Of a DNA stretch of 5,408 nucleotides, positions 1 through 4,915 are shown in pieces. The DNA is taken from NCBI GenBank assembly GCA_016839665.1, contig JAEOTU010000169.1, forward strand, positions 1 through 5,408. Reading direction: 5' to 3'. A program made the translations under genes and the position numbers. The notes beneath the pieces are model-generated. The model was given only the letters and a program-made list of their open reading frames with translations, did not search any database and was not told the DNA's origin. Source of the stretch: Candidatus Hodarchaeota archaeon. GTDB taxonomy: Archaea > Asgardarchaeota > Heimdallarchaeia > Hodarchaeales > Hodarchaeaceae. The first letter of the stretch is position 1. Every line of letters begins with the position of its first letter.

Positions 1-94
1 CGTCTTCATTAGTCCCAAGAAGATCAGAAGAGTCAATATATGATTGCAGGAGATCAATGATATTAATTTCTCCTAGATTCTCGAGGTAGGGCAT
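1..94 (-). CDS. N-terminal part of an unrecognised protein, runs off the left edge
   Basis: An ATG at 94 on the minus strand opens a frame that stays open to the window edge, giving 31 residues that begin MPYLENLGEINIIDLLQSYI and end in an acidic, Ser/Asp-rich run. The frame continues upstream of the ATG to a stop without another usual start, so this ATG is the natural choice. The fragment is acidic and probably helical, too short to assign to a family. It diverges from the presenilin-like gene at 163, and the AT-rich block near 118-131 lies about 30 bases upstream of this ATG, the distance expected for an archaeal TATA box of a leaderless or nearly leaderless transcript. It could be chance coding; only the sequence left of the window would settle it. 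Confidence 0.4.
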   Translation of the reverse strand, partial: MPYLENLGEINIIDLLQSYIDSSDLLGTNED

Positions 95-117
95 TTGGTT
101 TGTTAGTTCTCGTTCCA

Positions 118-131
118 GTATTTTTATTTTG
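118..131. promoter_or_regulatory. AT-rich putative TATA region shared by two divergent genes
   Basis: A 14-base run of A/T broken by a single G (AGTATTTTTATTTT) lies between the divergent starts at 94 (minus) and 163 (plus). Its distance to both starts, roughly 25-45 bases, suits an archaeal TATA box in either direction. No clear BRE or Shine-Dalgarno sequence is seen in front of either start. Placement is inferred from composition and spacing only. Confidence 0.35.
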
Positions 132-162
132 AGTATTTGTCCAAGGTTTTACTGAACAGAAA

Positions 163-1269
163 ATGAGTGAAAGTGTTTCCGAAAGCCCTGAAATCCCCGA
201 AGCTAAGTTACAGGCATTTATTCAGCCAATAGCTTTTGTAATCTTGATCACTATCATATTATCATTGTTTACACTTCAATATTATGCAAGTATACAAGAA
301 CAAGACCCAACCTATACCCCACCCGATATTTCACCAATTCCTGAAAATCCTGATGACCCAGGCGGTATTGCCTGGGGAGCAGTATTAAACATGCTATTTT
401 ACGTGACATTGGCTTTCATTGGTGGGTTAGTAGTTCTTGTCATAATAAAAAAGGGGTTCATGCAACTCCTGGTATATTTCTTTGCAGCAATGATGGGATT
501 TAGCTGGTTTGTATTTGGGCTCTTTTATGGAGTTGTCGTTCTAATAGAGGGTTTGAACATGTTTTGGGCTCTTTTTCCCACTCCATTACAGGACTGGATT
601 GAAAGTTTCTTTGAATGGAATCTGAGCATTGGATCACAACAGGTTTTCATAATAGAGGTGTTTCTGTACATTTTTGCTCTACTCTTAGGATTATTAGGCA
701 CCATTTCATTTGGAATTCAGAGTTTTGATAAGATTTGGTTTAGAAATGTAATGATGATATTTTTTGGTGCAATGATCGGGTCTATGTTAGCTATCCATCT
801 TGGATTACTCACAACTTTCTTTATTTTGATAGGTCTTTCCTTATATGACATTTATGCGGTGTTTCGTGGTCCTTTAAAAGGGATTATTGACCATGGTCGC
901 GAAACAGCTGAACAATTAGAAAATAACATGAATTTACAAGATGATATTGAATATGAGAAAGTACCTTTATTACCAGCCCTTCCAGTTTATTCTACTCCTT
1001 TAATAAATATTGGATTGGGAGATTTTGCATTTTTCAGCATGTTGATTAGTGCTTCAGTAGTAATCGGCAGCAAGTTGGCCACTCCAGTTCCCCTGATCGC
1101 TGCTCTTGTTGGACTTTTTGTGGGTGCTTATTATACCTTTAGATTTCTAAAGAAAGAACGAGCTTTACCTGGACTTCCTTTACCAATTTTTGGTGGCTTA
1201 GGATGCTTAATTATAGGCATAATAATTTCAGCTCCTAGCCTAGAATTAATAATCGCCCTCTTCAATTGA
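163..1269 (+). CDS. Presenilin/signal-peptide-peptidase-like intramembrane aspartyl protease
   Basis: 368 residues, very hydrophobic, with about nine membrane helices (roughly 20-41, 70-96, 101-127, 160-183, 194-212, 213-233, 283-303, 309-327, 338-358), the presenilin fold. All three family signatures are visible: YD in helix 6 (Tyr228-Asp229, in LSLYDIYAVF), GxGD in helix 7 (Gly284-Leu-Gly-Asp287) and a PAL-type motif before helix 9 (LPGLP, 335-339, where Gly replaces the usual Ala). Asp229 and Asp287 would be the catalytic pair that cuts single-pass helices inside the membrane. The hydrophilic loop at 240-275 between helices 6 and 7 is short, as in archaeal presenilin homologues, compared with the long loop of eukaryotic presenilin. 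The first ATG is used; no strong ribosome binding site precedes it. The substrate in the cell is unknown. The gene stands alone, divergent from the left-edge fragment and convergent with the small gene at 1295. Confidence 0.85.
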   Translation: MSESVSESPEIPEAKLQAFIQPIAFVILITIILSLFTLQYYASIQEQDPTYTPPDISPIPENPDDPGGIAWGAVLNMLFYVTLAFIGGLVVLVIIKKGFMQLLVYFFAAMMGFSWFVFGLFYGVVVLIEGLNMFWALFPTPLQDWIESFFEWNLSIGSQQVFIIEVFLYIFALLLGLLGTISFGIQSFDKIWFRNVMMIFFGAMIGSMLAIHLGLLTTFFILIGLSLYDIYAVFRGPLKGIIDHGRETAEQLENNMNLQDDIEYEKVPLLPALPVYSTPLINIGLGDFAFFSMLISASVVIGSKLATPVPLIAALVGLFVGAYYTFRFLKKERALPGLPLPIFGGLGCLIIGIIISAPSLELIIALFN

Positions 1270-1294
1270 GCTTTATGATCGAATGATTTCAATT

Positions 1295-1582
1295 TTACAT
1301 AGCAAAGATAGCTTCTCTTTCAAGCTGGATAAGGTACTCATTTACCTTTGCTTCGATGTTAATACCCAGTTGTCCAGCTAAAATTAATGAATTTAAAAAA
1401 GTGGTTATAATATCTTCTGCCAGTCTTTCATTGTTTAAGTGGTTGGGATCCACCATTTTTTGGAGCGAATTAACGATTTTTGGATTGAAAAATGGTGATT
1501 TTGCACAATTGCTTCCTGTAAAATGGTTTATCAAAGTTTTTACTCGATCTTGAATTTCTGAGACACTCATGTAGTATTGCAT
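1295..1582 (-). CDS. Small hypothetical helical protein, possibly MazG-like in its C-terminal half
   Basis: 95 residues, predicted mostly helical and soluble. The C-terminal part (about 52-92: NERLAEDIITTF, then LAGQLGINIEAKVNEYLIQL) resembles in pattern the last two helices of MazG-type nucleotide pyrophosphohydrolases (an acidic helix, then LA..LGI..E..V...L). The metal-binding EExxE motif of that family is absent, and the position of the second-motif Asp appears to be Thr60, so it would be a catalytically dead relative if related at all. The start at 1582 has GGTGA seven bases upstream, a good Shine-Dalgarno match; Met5 is an alternative. It converges with the membrane protease, leaving 25 bases between the stops. 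The 65-residue reading frame on the opposite strand looks like a shadow. That this is a real gene is likely from its composition; the family is only a suggestion. Confidence 0.55.
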   Translation of the reverse strand: MQYYMSVSEIQDRVKTLINHFTGSNCAKSPFFNPKIVNSLQKMVDPNHLNNERLAEDIITTFLNSLILAGQLGINIEAKVNEYLIQLEREAIFAM

Positions 1583-1747
1583 TGGGGCTTCACCGAATCT
1601 AGTTTTTTACTTCATGACCTCTTTGGTTTTTTCTCCTTTATTAATATTTTCTGGAAATAGTATGGAGATATTCAATCACTCAATAGGTCGTAATTTGTGA
1701 TTAATCCAGTTTTTTGTCGAATTACTTCATTTCTGCACTCGAAATCA

Positions 1748-1815
1748 GGGGGGCGGGGGGTGATCCTATCATTTTTCAAACTGAAGTGTCGTCAAATATT
1801 CCAAGGATTGACCCC
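1748..1815 (+). other. G-rich tract with imperfect long stem-loop, possible structured RNA
   Basis: Two G6 runs separated by one C (1748-1760) stand out sharply in AT-rich surroundings. The second run continues as GGGGTGATCC (1757-1766), which can pair with GGATTGACCCC (1805-1815) in ten base pairs with a single bulged G and one G-T pair, closing a loop of 38 bases. The same stretch also matches an extended Shine-Dalgarno sequence (GGTGATCC), but no start codon with an open frame lies close behind it. Function unknown; the strand shown is arbitrary. Confidence 0.35.
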
Positions 1816-1927
1816 GGTAGCATGATTTATCAATAACAATAGCATTAAAAAACATGGAGGTGTGTTTTCCAAATAGATTGAGGTAAGTCCCTGAATATGA
1901 AGGGAGAAAAGTCAAGAGTAATGTTAT

Positions 1928-1955
1928 TCATGCTATTTTTAGCATGAGATTTTTC
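1928..1955 (+). terminator. Perfect 8-bp hairpin followed by T-rich sequence
   Basis: TCATGCTA (1928-1935) and TAGCATGA (1940-1947) form a perfect inverted repeat around a TTTT loop, followed by ATTTTTCCTTTTT-like sequence from about 1949. This looks like an intrinsic terminator for a rightward transcript, or a binding site. No protein gene reads into it from the left, so if it terminates anything it would be an RNA transcribed from the intergenic region. Archaeal terminators often need only the T-run, so the hairpin is not proof. Confidence 0.35.
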
Positions 1956-2194
1956 CTTTTTCAAAGATCTCACTTTAGATAACTTGAAGTTAAGCGTAAA
2001 TTATTTACCACATAATGATAATAATTTTGGTTTGCTCAGAATATCATCATCAGAGAAAAAAATGATTTTTATCTTTCTACTCGAAATTTAGCTCCTAACT
2101 AACAAGAAAGAATTTAAATTTTAGTAAAATCCCTTGGAATAGGTACATTTCATCATTATTTCCAAGAATCAACCTTTGGTTCTTTAATGATAAG

Positions 2195-2207
2195 AAATAT
2201 ACAAAAA
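2195..2207 (+). promoter_or_regulatory. Putative TATA box of the eL40 gene
   Basis: AAATATACAAAAA lies about 45-57 bases before the eL40 ATG, which would put the transcript start near 2225-2230 and leave a leader of 20-30 bases. That leader contains GAAGAGG, a modest Shine-Dalgarno match. Assigned from sequence and spacing alone. Confidence 0.35.
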
Positions 2208-2251
2208 AGGAACTCAATACAAAGCGGTCCATTGAAGAGGAAATCAACACA

Positions 2252-2413
2252 ATGCCGATCACTGATCCTGAGAAACGAGACATTGTTCGTAGTGCATTAC
2301 TAGACATGATGATTTGTAGAAAGTGTTACGCACGAAATCCTCCAAATGCAACCAAATGTCGCCGATGTCGTTCTACAAGATTGCGTCCAAAACGAAAAGA
2401 GCGAGCAGGATAG
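2252..2413 (+). CDS. rpl40e: Ribosomal protein eL40 (L40e), zinc-binding
   Basis: 53 codons. The product is a basic zinc-ribbon protein of the large ribosomal subunit. Residues 20-28 (MICRKCYAR) are the hallmark of the family and match the eukaryotic ubiquitin-L40 protein closely; the four zinc ligands are Cys22, Cys25, Cys36 and Cys39, followed by the conserved LRPKRK tail at 44-49. The N-terminal 19 residues correspond to the short helical lead-in seen in archaeal versions; there is no ubiquitin fused upstream. The length is normal for archaeal eL40. The ATG is preceded by a weak GAGG-containing leader. The frame stays open upstream but has no further start codon, so this ATG is secure. It lies 97 bases ahead of rtcA in the same direction, and a separate promoter for rtcA is likely. 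Confidence 0.93.
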   Translation: MPITDPEKRDIVRSALLDMMICRKCYARNPPNATKCRRCRSTRLRPKRKERAG

Positions 2414-2453
2414 AGTAATTAACTATACCAAAGGTTCTTTTGTCATAATTCCT

Positions 2454-2474
2454 TGAATATATTCATTATTTTAT
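2454..2474 (+). promoter_or_regulatory. 12-bp palindrome beside putative rtcA TATA box
   Basis: TGAATATATTCA (2454-2465) is a perfect 12-base palindrome, followed at once by ATTATTTTATC, a plausible TATA region 37-45 bases before the rtcA TTG. A palindrome touching the promoter could be an operator for a dimeric regulator, but AT-rich DNA produces such palindromes by chance and only one copy is seen in the window. Confidence 0.3.
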
Positions 2475-2510
2475 CGTTAATGCGACTACTAGTCCGTTAG
2501 GGGTCATTAT

Positions 2511-3545
2511 TTGCACGTATATGATGGAAGTCTTGGAGAAGGAGGCGGGGCTATTCTTCGATTAGTGACTTCTCTTGCCATTGTGACCCAAGAACCAGTA
2601 AAAGTTGTGGATATACGTAAAAATCGTCCAAATCCAGGGTTACAAACTCAACATCTCATGGGACTTCGTGCATTAGCTCAGTTCTGTGGGGGTGAATTAG
2701 AAGGAGATTATCTAGGTTCAGATACCATTATTTTCACACCTACAAATACTTGGAAATCTCATTTGAACATTCAGGTTTCCACAGCGGGTAGCTTGGGTCT
2801 TATTTTACAATCTCTTCAGGTAGCTATCCTTGGTATAAAAAACCACACTCTTACAATAGAGTTTCAAGGGGGAGCAACTTTCGGAAAGTGGGCACCTAGT
2901 ATTCCTTATGTCAATCATGTCACTTGGGAAGTCTTTCGTCTAATGAATTTTGAACTGGGGATAACTCTCAAGCGTCATGGTTTTTTTCCAAAAGGTGGAG
3001 CAAGAGTTTCAGTCAAAATGCATTCTCCTGCTAACCTAAAGGGATTAAATCTTGAGGCGTTCAGAGAACCAAAATTGGCAACCATTTTATCATTCGCATC
3101 AAAACACCTACAAAAAGCCCGAGTTGCTGAAAGACAATCGTCTGCAATTGTAAAAGTCCTACAAAAACAGGGTATTGATTCAAAAATCATAAATGAATCA
3201 GTTAATGCAGATAATCCTGGTTCAGGAGTTCTTGTATTCTCTAAAACTGAGGACAACATAATAGGTGGGGATTTTGTAGGTGAACGGAAGCTTCCTGCTG
3301 AAAAAGTTGGTTATAATGCAGTTGAACGTTATCTTACTCCAATTAATGGTCGATGTACTGTTGATCCTTTTTTAGCTGACCAAATTCTTCCCATTATGGC
3401 TATAGCTTCGAATTCAAGTGTTTTCTTTACTCCTTATTTGTCGAATCATACTAAAACTAACATTAAACTAGTTCAAAACTTATTAGGAGTAGCTATTCAC
3501 ACGGAGAAAAATGATAATCGAATTAAGGTTTTAATCGATGTGTAA
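2511..3545 (+). CDS. rtcA: RNA 3'-terminal phosphate cyclase (RtcA)
   Basis: 344 residues, the usual family length. RtcA uses ATP to turn an RNA 3'-phosphate into a 2',3'-cyclic phosphate through an adenylated enzyme intermediate. The opening DGSLGEGGGAILR (5-17) is the family signature (DGSxGEGGGQxxR); RPNPGLQTQH (39-48) matches the conserved RPxPGL.xQH block; HGFFPKGGA (156-164) is the PKGGG-like loop; FLADQILP (near 287-294) is the usual HLADQ segment with Phe for His. SNHTKTNI contains His313, placed about 30 residues from the C-terminus, where the adenylated histidine of the E. coli enzyme (His309) lies. The start is TTG: an in-frame TAG lies 21 bases upstream and no other start codon follows it, while the signature begins at residue 5. 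The last 15 bases overlap cutA on the opposite strand. Archaeal tRNA splicing makes 2',3'-cyclic phosphate ends that RtcB joins, so a link to RNA repair is plausible, not shown. Confidence 0.95.
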   Translation: MHVYDGSLGEGGGAILRLVTSLAIVTQEPVKVVDIRKNRPNPGLQTQHLMGLRALAQFCGGELEGDYLGSDTIIFTPTNTWKSHLNIQVSTAGSLGLILQSLQVAILGIKNHTLTIEFQGGATFGKWAPSIPYVNHVTWEVFRLMNFELGITLKRHGFFPKGGARVSVKMHSPANLKGLNLEAFREPKLATILSFASKHLQKARVAERQSSAIVKVLQKQGIDSKIINESVNADNPGSGVLVFSKTEDNIIGGDFVGERKLPAEKVGYNAVERYLTPINGRCTVDPFLADQILPIMAIASNSSVFFTPYLSNHTKTNIKLVQNLLGVAIHTEKNDNRIKVLIDV

Positions 3546-3857
3546 TGGTTGAGTCTCTTCGGATAACCATTTCAGGTATTTTTCACTTCCTGAATGAATC
3601 GGGTAAACCACAAAAGCGGGTAAACTGTAACTATGAAGCTCTTGGATTATATTTTGGATTTTATCAATTAAAAATTCTTGTGTCTTACACCACAAAATTA
3701 TTTCTGTTGCTTCTACGACTTTTTCCTCCCAACGATAAATAGAAATAACATTTGGAATTAAATTCACGCATGCTGCAAGTTTTTTTTCAACCAATAGGCA
3801 CCCTACTTTCTTTGCCTCATTTAAATCTTCAAAAGTAGTATATATTGCTACAATCAT
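3531..3857 (-). CDS. cutA: CutA1 divalent-cation tolerance protein
   Basis: 108 residues, a full-length CutA1: a small trimeric ferredoxin-like protein, first linked to copper tolerance in E. coli, whose actual role in archaea is not settled. Signatures: the opening MIVAIYTTFEDLNEAKKVG (strand and helix), LVEKKLAACVN (22-32, the most conserved block), YRWEEKVVEATE (41-52) and HSYSLPAFVVYPI (75-87, corresponding to the family's HPYExPxI). It is the second gene of a leftward pair: the RNase P subunit gene ends ten bases before its ATG, and AGGA in that gap gives a usable Shine-Dalgarno sequence about seven bases before the ATG. Its 3' end overlaps the 3' end of rtcA by 15 bases, so the two transcripts can pair. 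Nothing in its sequence is broken or missing. Confidence 0.95.
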   Translation of the reverse strand: MIVAIYTTFEDLNEAKKVGCLLVEKKLAACVNLIPNVISIYRWEEKVVEATEIILWCKTQEFLIDKIQNIIQELHSYSLPAFVVYPIHSGSEKYLKWLSEETQPLHID

Positions 3858-3867
3858 ATTTAATCCT

Positions 3868-4275
3868 TCAAACGCTTTTTATTCTCCTAGAATATCCAAA
3901 TCGTTGTTCCCTCTTGCAATTTAAGCAAAGATAATGAAGTTGTCGTTTTTTACTATTTAAGCGTATTTTTGCTGTTTTATTGCTTAAAGGGTAATGACAA
4001 TACCTACAAAACAAACGACGATAATGTTTCGGAAGATGAAACCGTCCTCGTTTTCCAATTTTTCGTGCATCAACAAAAAGTTCTTGAGAACGCCGAGGAT
4101 TGGTTGAACGCATCTTTAAACTCTCCTCAATGAGAAAAATTGCTGCTTCTTGGGCAAGAAAATAGTTTTCTTGTTTATCTGTTGACTTTTTCCGCCATTT
4201 TCGACGCTTCTTGGAACCCAAGTGATTAAACACCTTGTTTTCACGTTTTATATCCCAGAAAGGATCTCTATTCAA
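3868..4275 (-). CDS. rnp4: RNase P protein component 4 (Rpp21/Rpr2 family)
   Basis: 135 residues, very basic. This subunit binds RNase P RNA, in complex with Rpp29 in other archaea, and helps the ribozyme remove tRNA 5' leaders. The layout fits the family: an N-terminal helical part (about 33-75, with LAQEAAIFLIEESLK and LFVDARKIGKRGRFHLPKHYRRLF) and a C-terminal zinc ribbon with ligands Cys90, Cys93, Cys117 and Cys120 (CRYC and CLNC). The first 30 residues are rich in Lys/Arg and may be a flexible RNA-binding tail. The start is TTG: an in-frame TAA lies six bases upstream and there is no ATG before Met55, which would destroy the helical domain. It leads a leftward unit with cutA and diverges from a tRNA gene, a substrate class of the enzyme it serves. 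Confidence 0.87.
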   Translation of the reverse strand: MNRDPFWDIKRENKVFNHLGSKKRRKWRKKSTDKQENYFLAQEAAIFLIEESLKMRSTNPRRSQELFVDARKIGKRGRFHLPKHYRRLFCRYCHYPLSNKTAKIRLNSKKRQLHYLCLNCKREQRFGYSRRIKSV

Positions 4276-4310
4276 GTTTTAGTGGATTTTTATTTCTTAA
4301 TCCTTAATCT

Positions 4311-4320
4311 TTTTATTAAT
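4311..4320 (-). promoter_or_regulatory. Putative TATA box of the rnp4-cutA unit
   Basis: On the minus strand this reads ATTAATAAAA, 36-45 bases before the TTG start of rnp4, which would leave a leader of ten to twenty bases. A second A/T run (4289-4296) is too close to the start to act as the TATA box unless the true start is further in. Inferred from composition and spacing. Confidence 0.4.
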
Positions 4321-4383
4321 CCTCAAAACAATAACTCCTCTCTTTAAGTTCTAGTTTCTTCGTTTAACATCTTATCAACAAAC

Positions 4384-4393
4384 CTTTTTAATT
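4384..4393 (+). promoter_or_regulatory. Putative TATA box of the tRNA-Glu gene
   Basis: CTTTTTAATT sits about 55 bases before the first base of the tRNA. Transcription would then begin near 4412-4418 and leave a leader of about 30 bases, which includes a G6 run (4402-4407) just upstream of or at the start site, to be removed by RNase P. Assigned from spacing only. Confidence 0.4.
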
Positions 4394-4492
4394 TGAAGCA
4401 AGGGGGGTTGTCTTGCCAATAAAGGGCTGTAATTCATGAGGATTCGCTCCGATAGTGTAGCTTGGCCCATCATTCCGGGCTTTCGCCCCGAA

Positions 4493-4526
4493 TCTAAATG
4501 AGTTCAGAGTCGAATTCAAGCGGAAA
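4493..4526 (+). other. tRNA-Glu intron 1, anticodon arm/variable-loop boundary (about 34 nt)
   Basis: The best placement is between tRNA positions 44 and 45, not the usual 37/38. The core is a hairpin with 7 bp (TGAGTTC 4499-4505 with GAATTCA 4512-4518). Around the ends, CCG (4488-4490) pairs with CGG (4521-4523), flanked by AA^T (4491-4493) and AA^G (4525-4527), which resembles a relaxed bulge-helix-bulge site for the archaeal splicing endonuclease with a three-pair instead of four-pair central helix. Shifting the ends by one base gives the same product. A 37/38 placement was tried and fails because no sequence just before the variable loop can complete the anticodon stem. Confidence 0.55.
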
Positions 4527-4540
4527 GACCCGGGTTCAAA

Positions 4541-4571
4541 TGTCACAAACAAGGTGTTTGCGAACGGAAAA
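4541..4571 (+). other. tRNA-Glu intron 2, in the T loop (position 59/60, 31 nt)
   Basis: The conserved T loop TTCAAAT is split between A59 (4540) and T60 (4572). The intron carries a hairpin CAAAC/GTTTG (4546-4550 with 4556-4560). The splice region fits a relaxed bulge-helix-bulge: the T stem is the outer helix, TTC (4535-4537) pairs with GAA (4567-4569), and the bulges are AA^T on both sides (4539-4541 and 4570-4572). T-loop introns at 59/60 are known in some archaea but uncommon. Because T repeats at the junction, a one-base shift gives the same mature RNA. Confidence 0.7.
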
Positions 4572-4629
4572 TCCCGGTCGGAGCATTCCTTTTGACTGTA
4601 AAACTCCCTTTCTAGCAAAGTGATTTATT

Positions 4630-4869
4630 ATGAGCAGACCTTTAGATGTATTAACCGCCGCTCTCAACAAGAAAGTCATTCTTAAAGTGCGAGGACATCG
4701 TGAAATCCGTGGAATATTACGCAGCTACGATCCCCACCTCAATTTATACCTAGAAGACGCAGAAATGATCTATCCTCCGAAAGAAGAGACTAATGATGAG
4801 GCGGTAACAGAATCATTAGGTAATATCATTCTTCGTGGAGATAATGTTATCCTTATCTCTCCACCCTAG
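4630..4869 (+). CDS. lsm: Sm-like (LSm/Sm1) RNA-binding protein
   Basis: 79 residues, the usual size of an archaeal Sm1 protein, which forms a seven-subunit ring that binds U-rich RNA. Sm motif 1 covers about 14-46 (KKVILKVRGHREIRGILRSYD, then PHLNLYLEDAEM) and Sm motif 2 about 63-77 (LGNIILRGDNVILIS). The RNA-contact residues are all present: His36 and Asn38 in the loop after strand 2 (DPHLN) and Arg69-Gly70 in motif 2. The linker between motifs (48-62) is acidic and slightly long. Start: ATG with GTGAT five bases upstream as a partial Shine-Dalgarno. It lies 44 bases after the tRNA with no clear TATA between, and 46 bases before eL37; the lsm-rpl37e pair is a widely conserved archaeal arrangement, so the two are probably cotranscribed. 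Confidence 0.95.
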   Translation: MSRPLDVLTAALNKKVILKVRGHREIRGILRSYDPHLNLYLEDAEMIYPPKEETNDEAVTESLGNIILRGDNVILISPP

Positions 4870-4915
4870 GAAAAAAACGCTAACCAAGAAACATTCAATA
4901 TCAGAGTTGTGAAAA

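Larger units (their letters stand above)
1583..2251. other. Long intergenic region with no convincing gene
   Basis: About 670 AT-rich bases without a frame I can defend. The first part is the presumed promoter side of the minus-strand gene at 1582: an AATATTAATAAA-like TATA stretch (minus strand) sits near 1637-1650 and an A-rich run near 1604-1611. The middle (1746-1950) holds the G-rich stem-loop, a weak hairpin (TCCCT/AGGGA, 1888-1905) and the perfect hairpin at 1928-1947, annotated separately. The frame in phase with eL40 is open for more than 100 bases upstream of its ATG but holds no ATG, GTG or TTG. A 70-residue minus-strand frame at 2095-2307 overlaps eL40 and has no family features. 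Confidence 0.6.
4446..4585 (+). tRNA. tRNA-Glu (anticodon UUC) with two introns
   Basis: The acceptor strands GCTCCGA (4446-4452) and TCGGAGC (4578-4584) pair fully, with A4585 as discriminator; CCA is not encoded. The D arm is at 4455-4473. The anticodon loop is CTTTCGC (4480-4486), anticodon TTC at 4482-4484, closed by GGG/CCC and C28-G42. The T stem CCGGG (4530-4534) pairs with CCCGG (4573-4577). Two insertions break the molecule; removing about 4493-4526 and 4541-4571 leaves 75 nt with exactly the arm and variable-loop lengths (AGAC) of archaeal tRNA-Glu. The reconstruction leaves C27 facing A43. A different first junction (removing 4491-4522) would give C27-G43 but an overlong six-base variable loop, so the first junction is uncertain. 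The second is well fixed. The T-rich CATTCCTTTT behind the gene could end the transcript, or it may run on into the Sm-like gene. Confidence 0.85.

Noticed and set aside
1356..1553. 65-residue plus-strand frame inside 1295-1582
   Set aside because: It lies wholly inside the better minus-strand gene, has no family features and no ribosome binding site.
2022..2056. C/D-box guide RNA on the minus strand (CTGATGATGATATTCTGAGC)
   Set aside because: C-like and D-like boxes are present but only four bases apart, far too close for a guide, and no second box pair follows.
2141..2251. N-terminal extension of eL40 (open frame upstream of its ATG)
   Set aside because: The frame is open but has no start codon and the added sequence does not resemble ubiquitin or any known eL40 extension.
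2095..2307. 70-residue minus-strand frame
   Set aside because: It overlaps the start of the well-supported eL40 gene on the opposite strand and has a composition typical of a shadow.
2975..3259. 94-residue minus-strand frame inside rtcA
   Set aside because: It is antisense to a conserved part of rtcA with no recognisable protein features.
3545..3742. 65-residue plus-strand frame after rtcA
   Set aside because: It is antisense to cutA, whose protein is fully conserved; treated as a shadow.
4486..4527. Canonical 37/38 intron in tRNA-Glu, giving the loop CTTTCGA
   Set aside because: It would use CCCGG at 4529-4533 for the anticodon stem, but those bases are needed for the T stem next to the conserved TTCAAAT loop, and no variable loop would remain.
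4388..4618. 76-residue minus-strand frame across the tRNA gene
   Set aside because: It covers the tRNA-Glu gene antisense; its openness is due to the GC-rich tRNA sequence, not coding.
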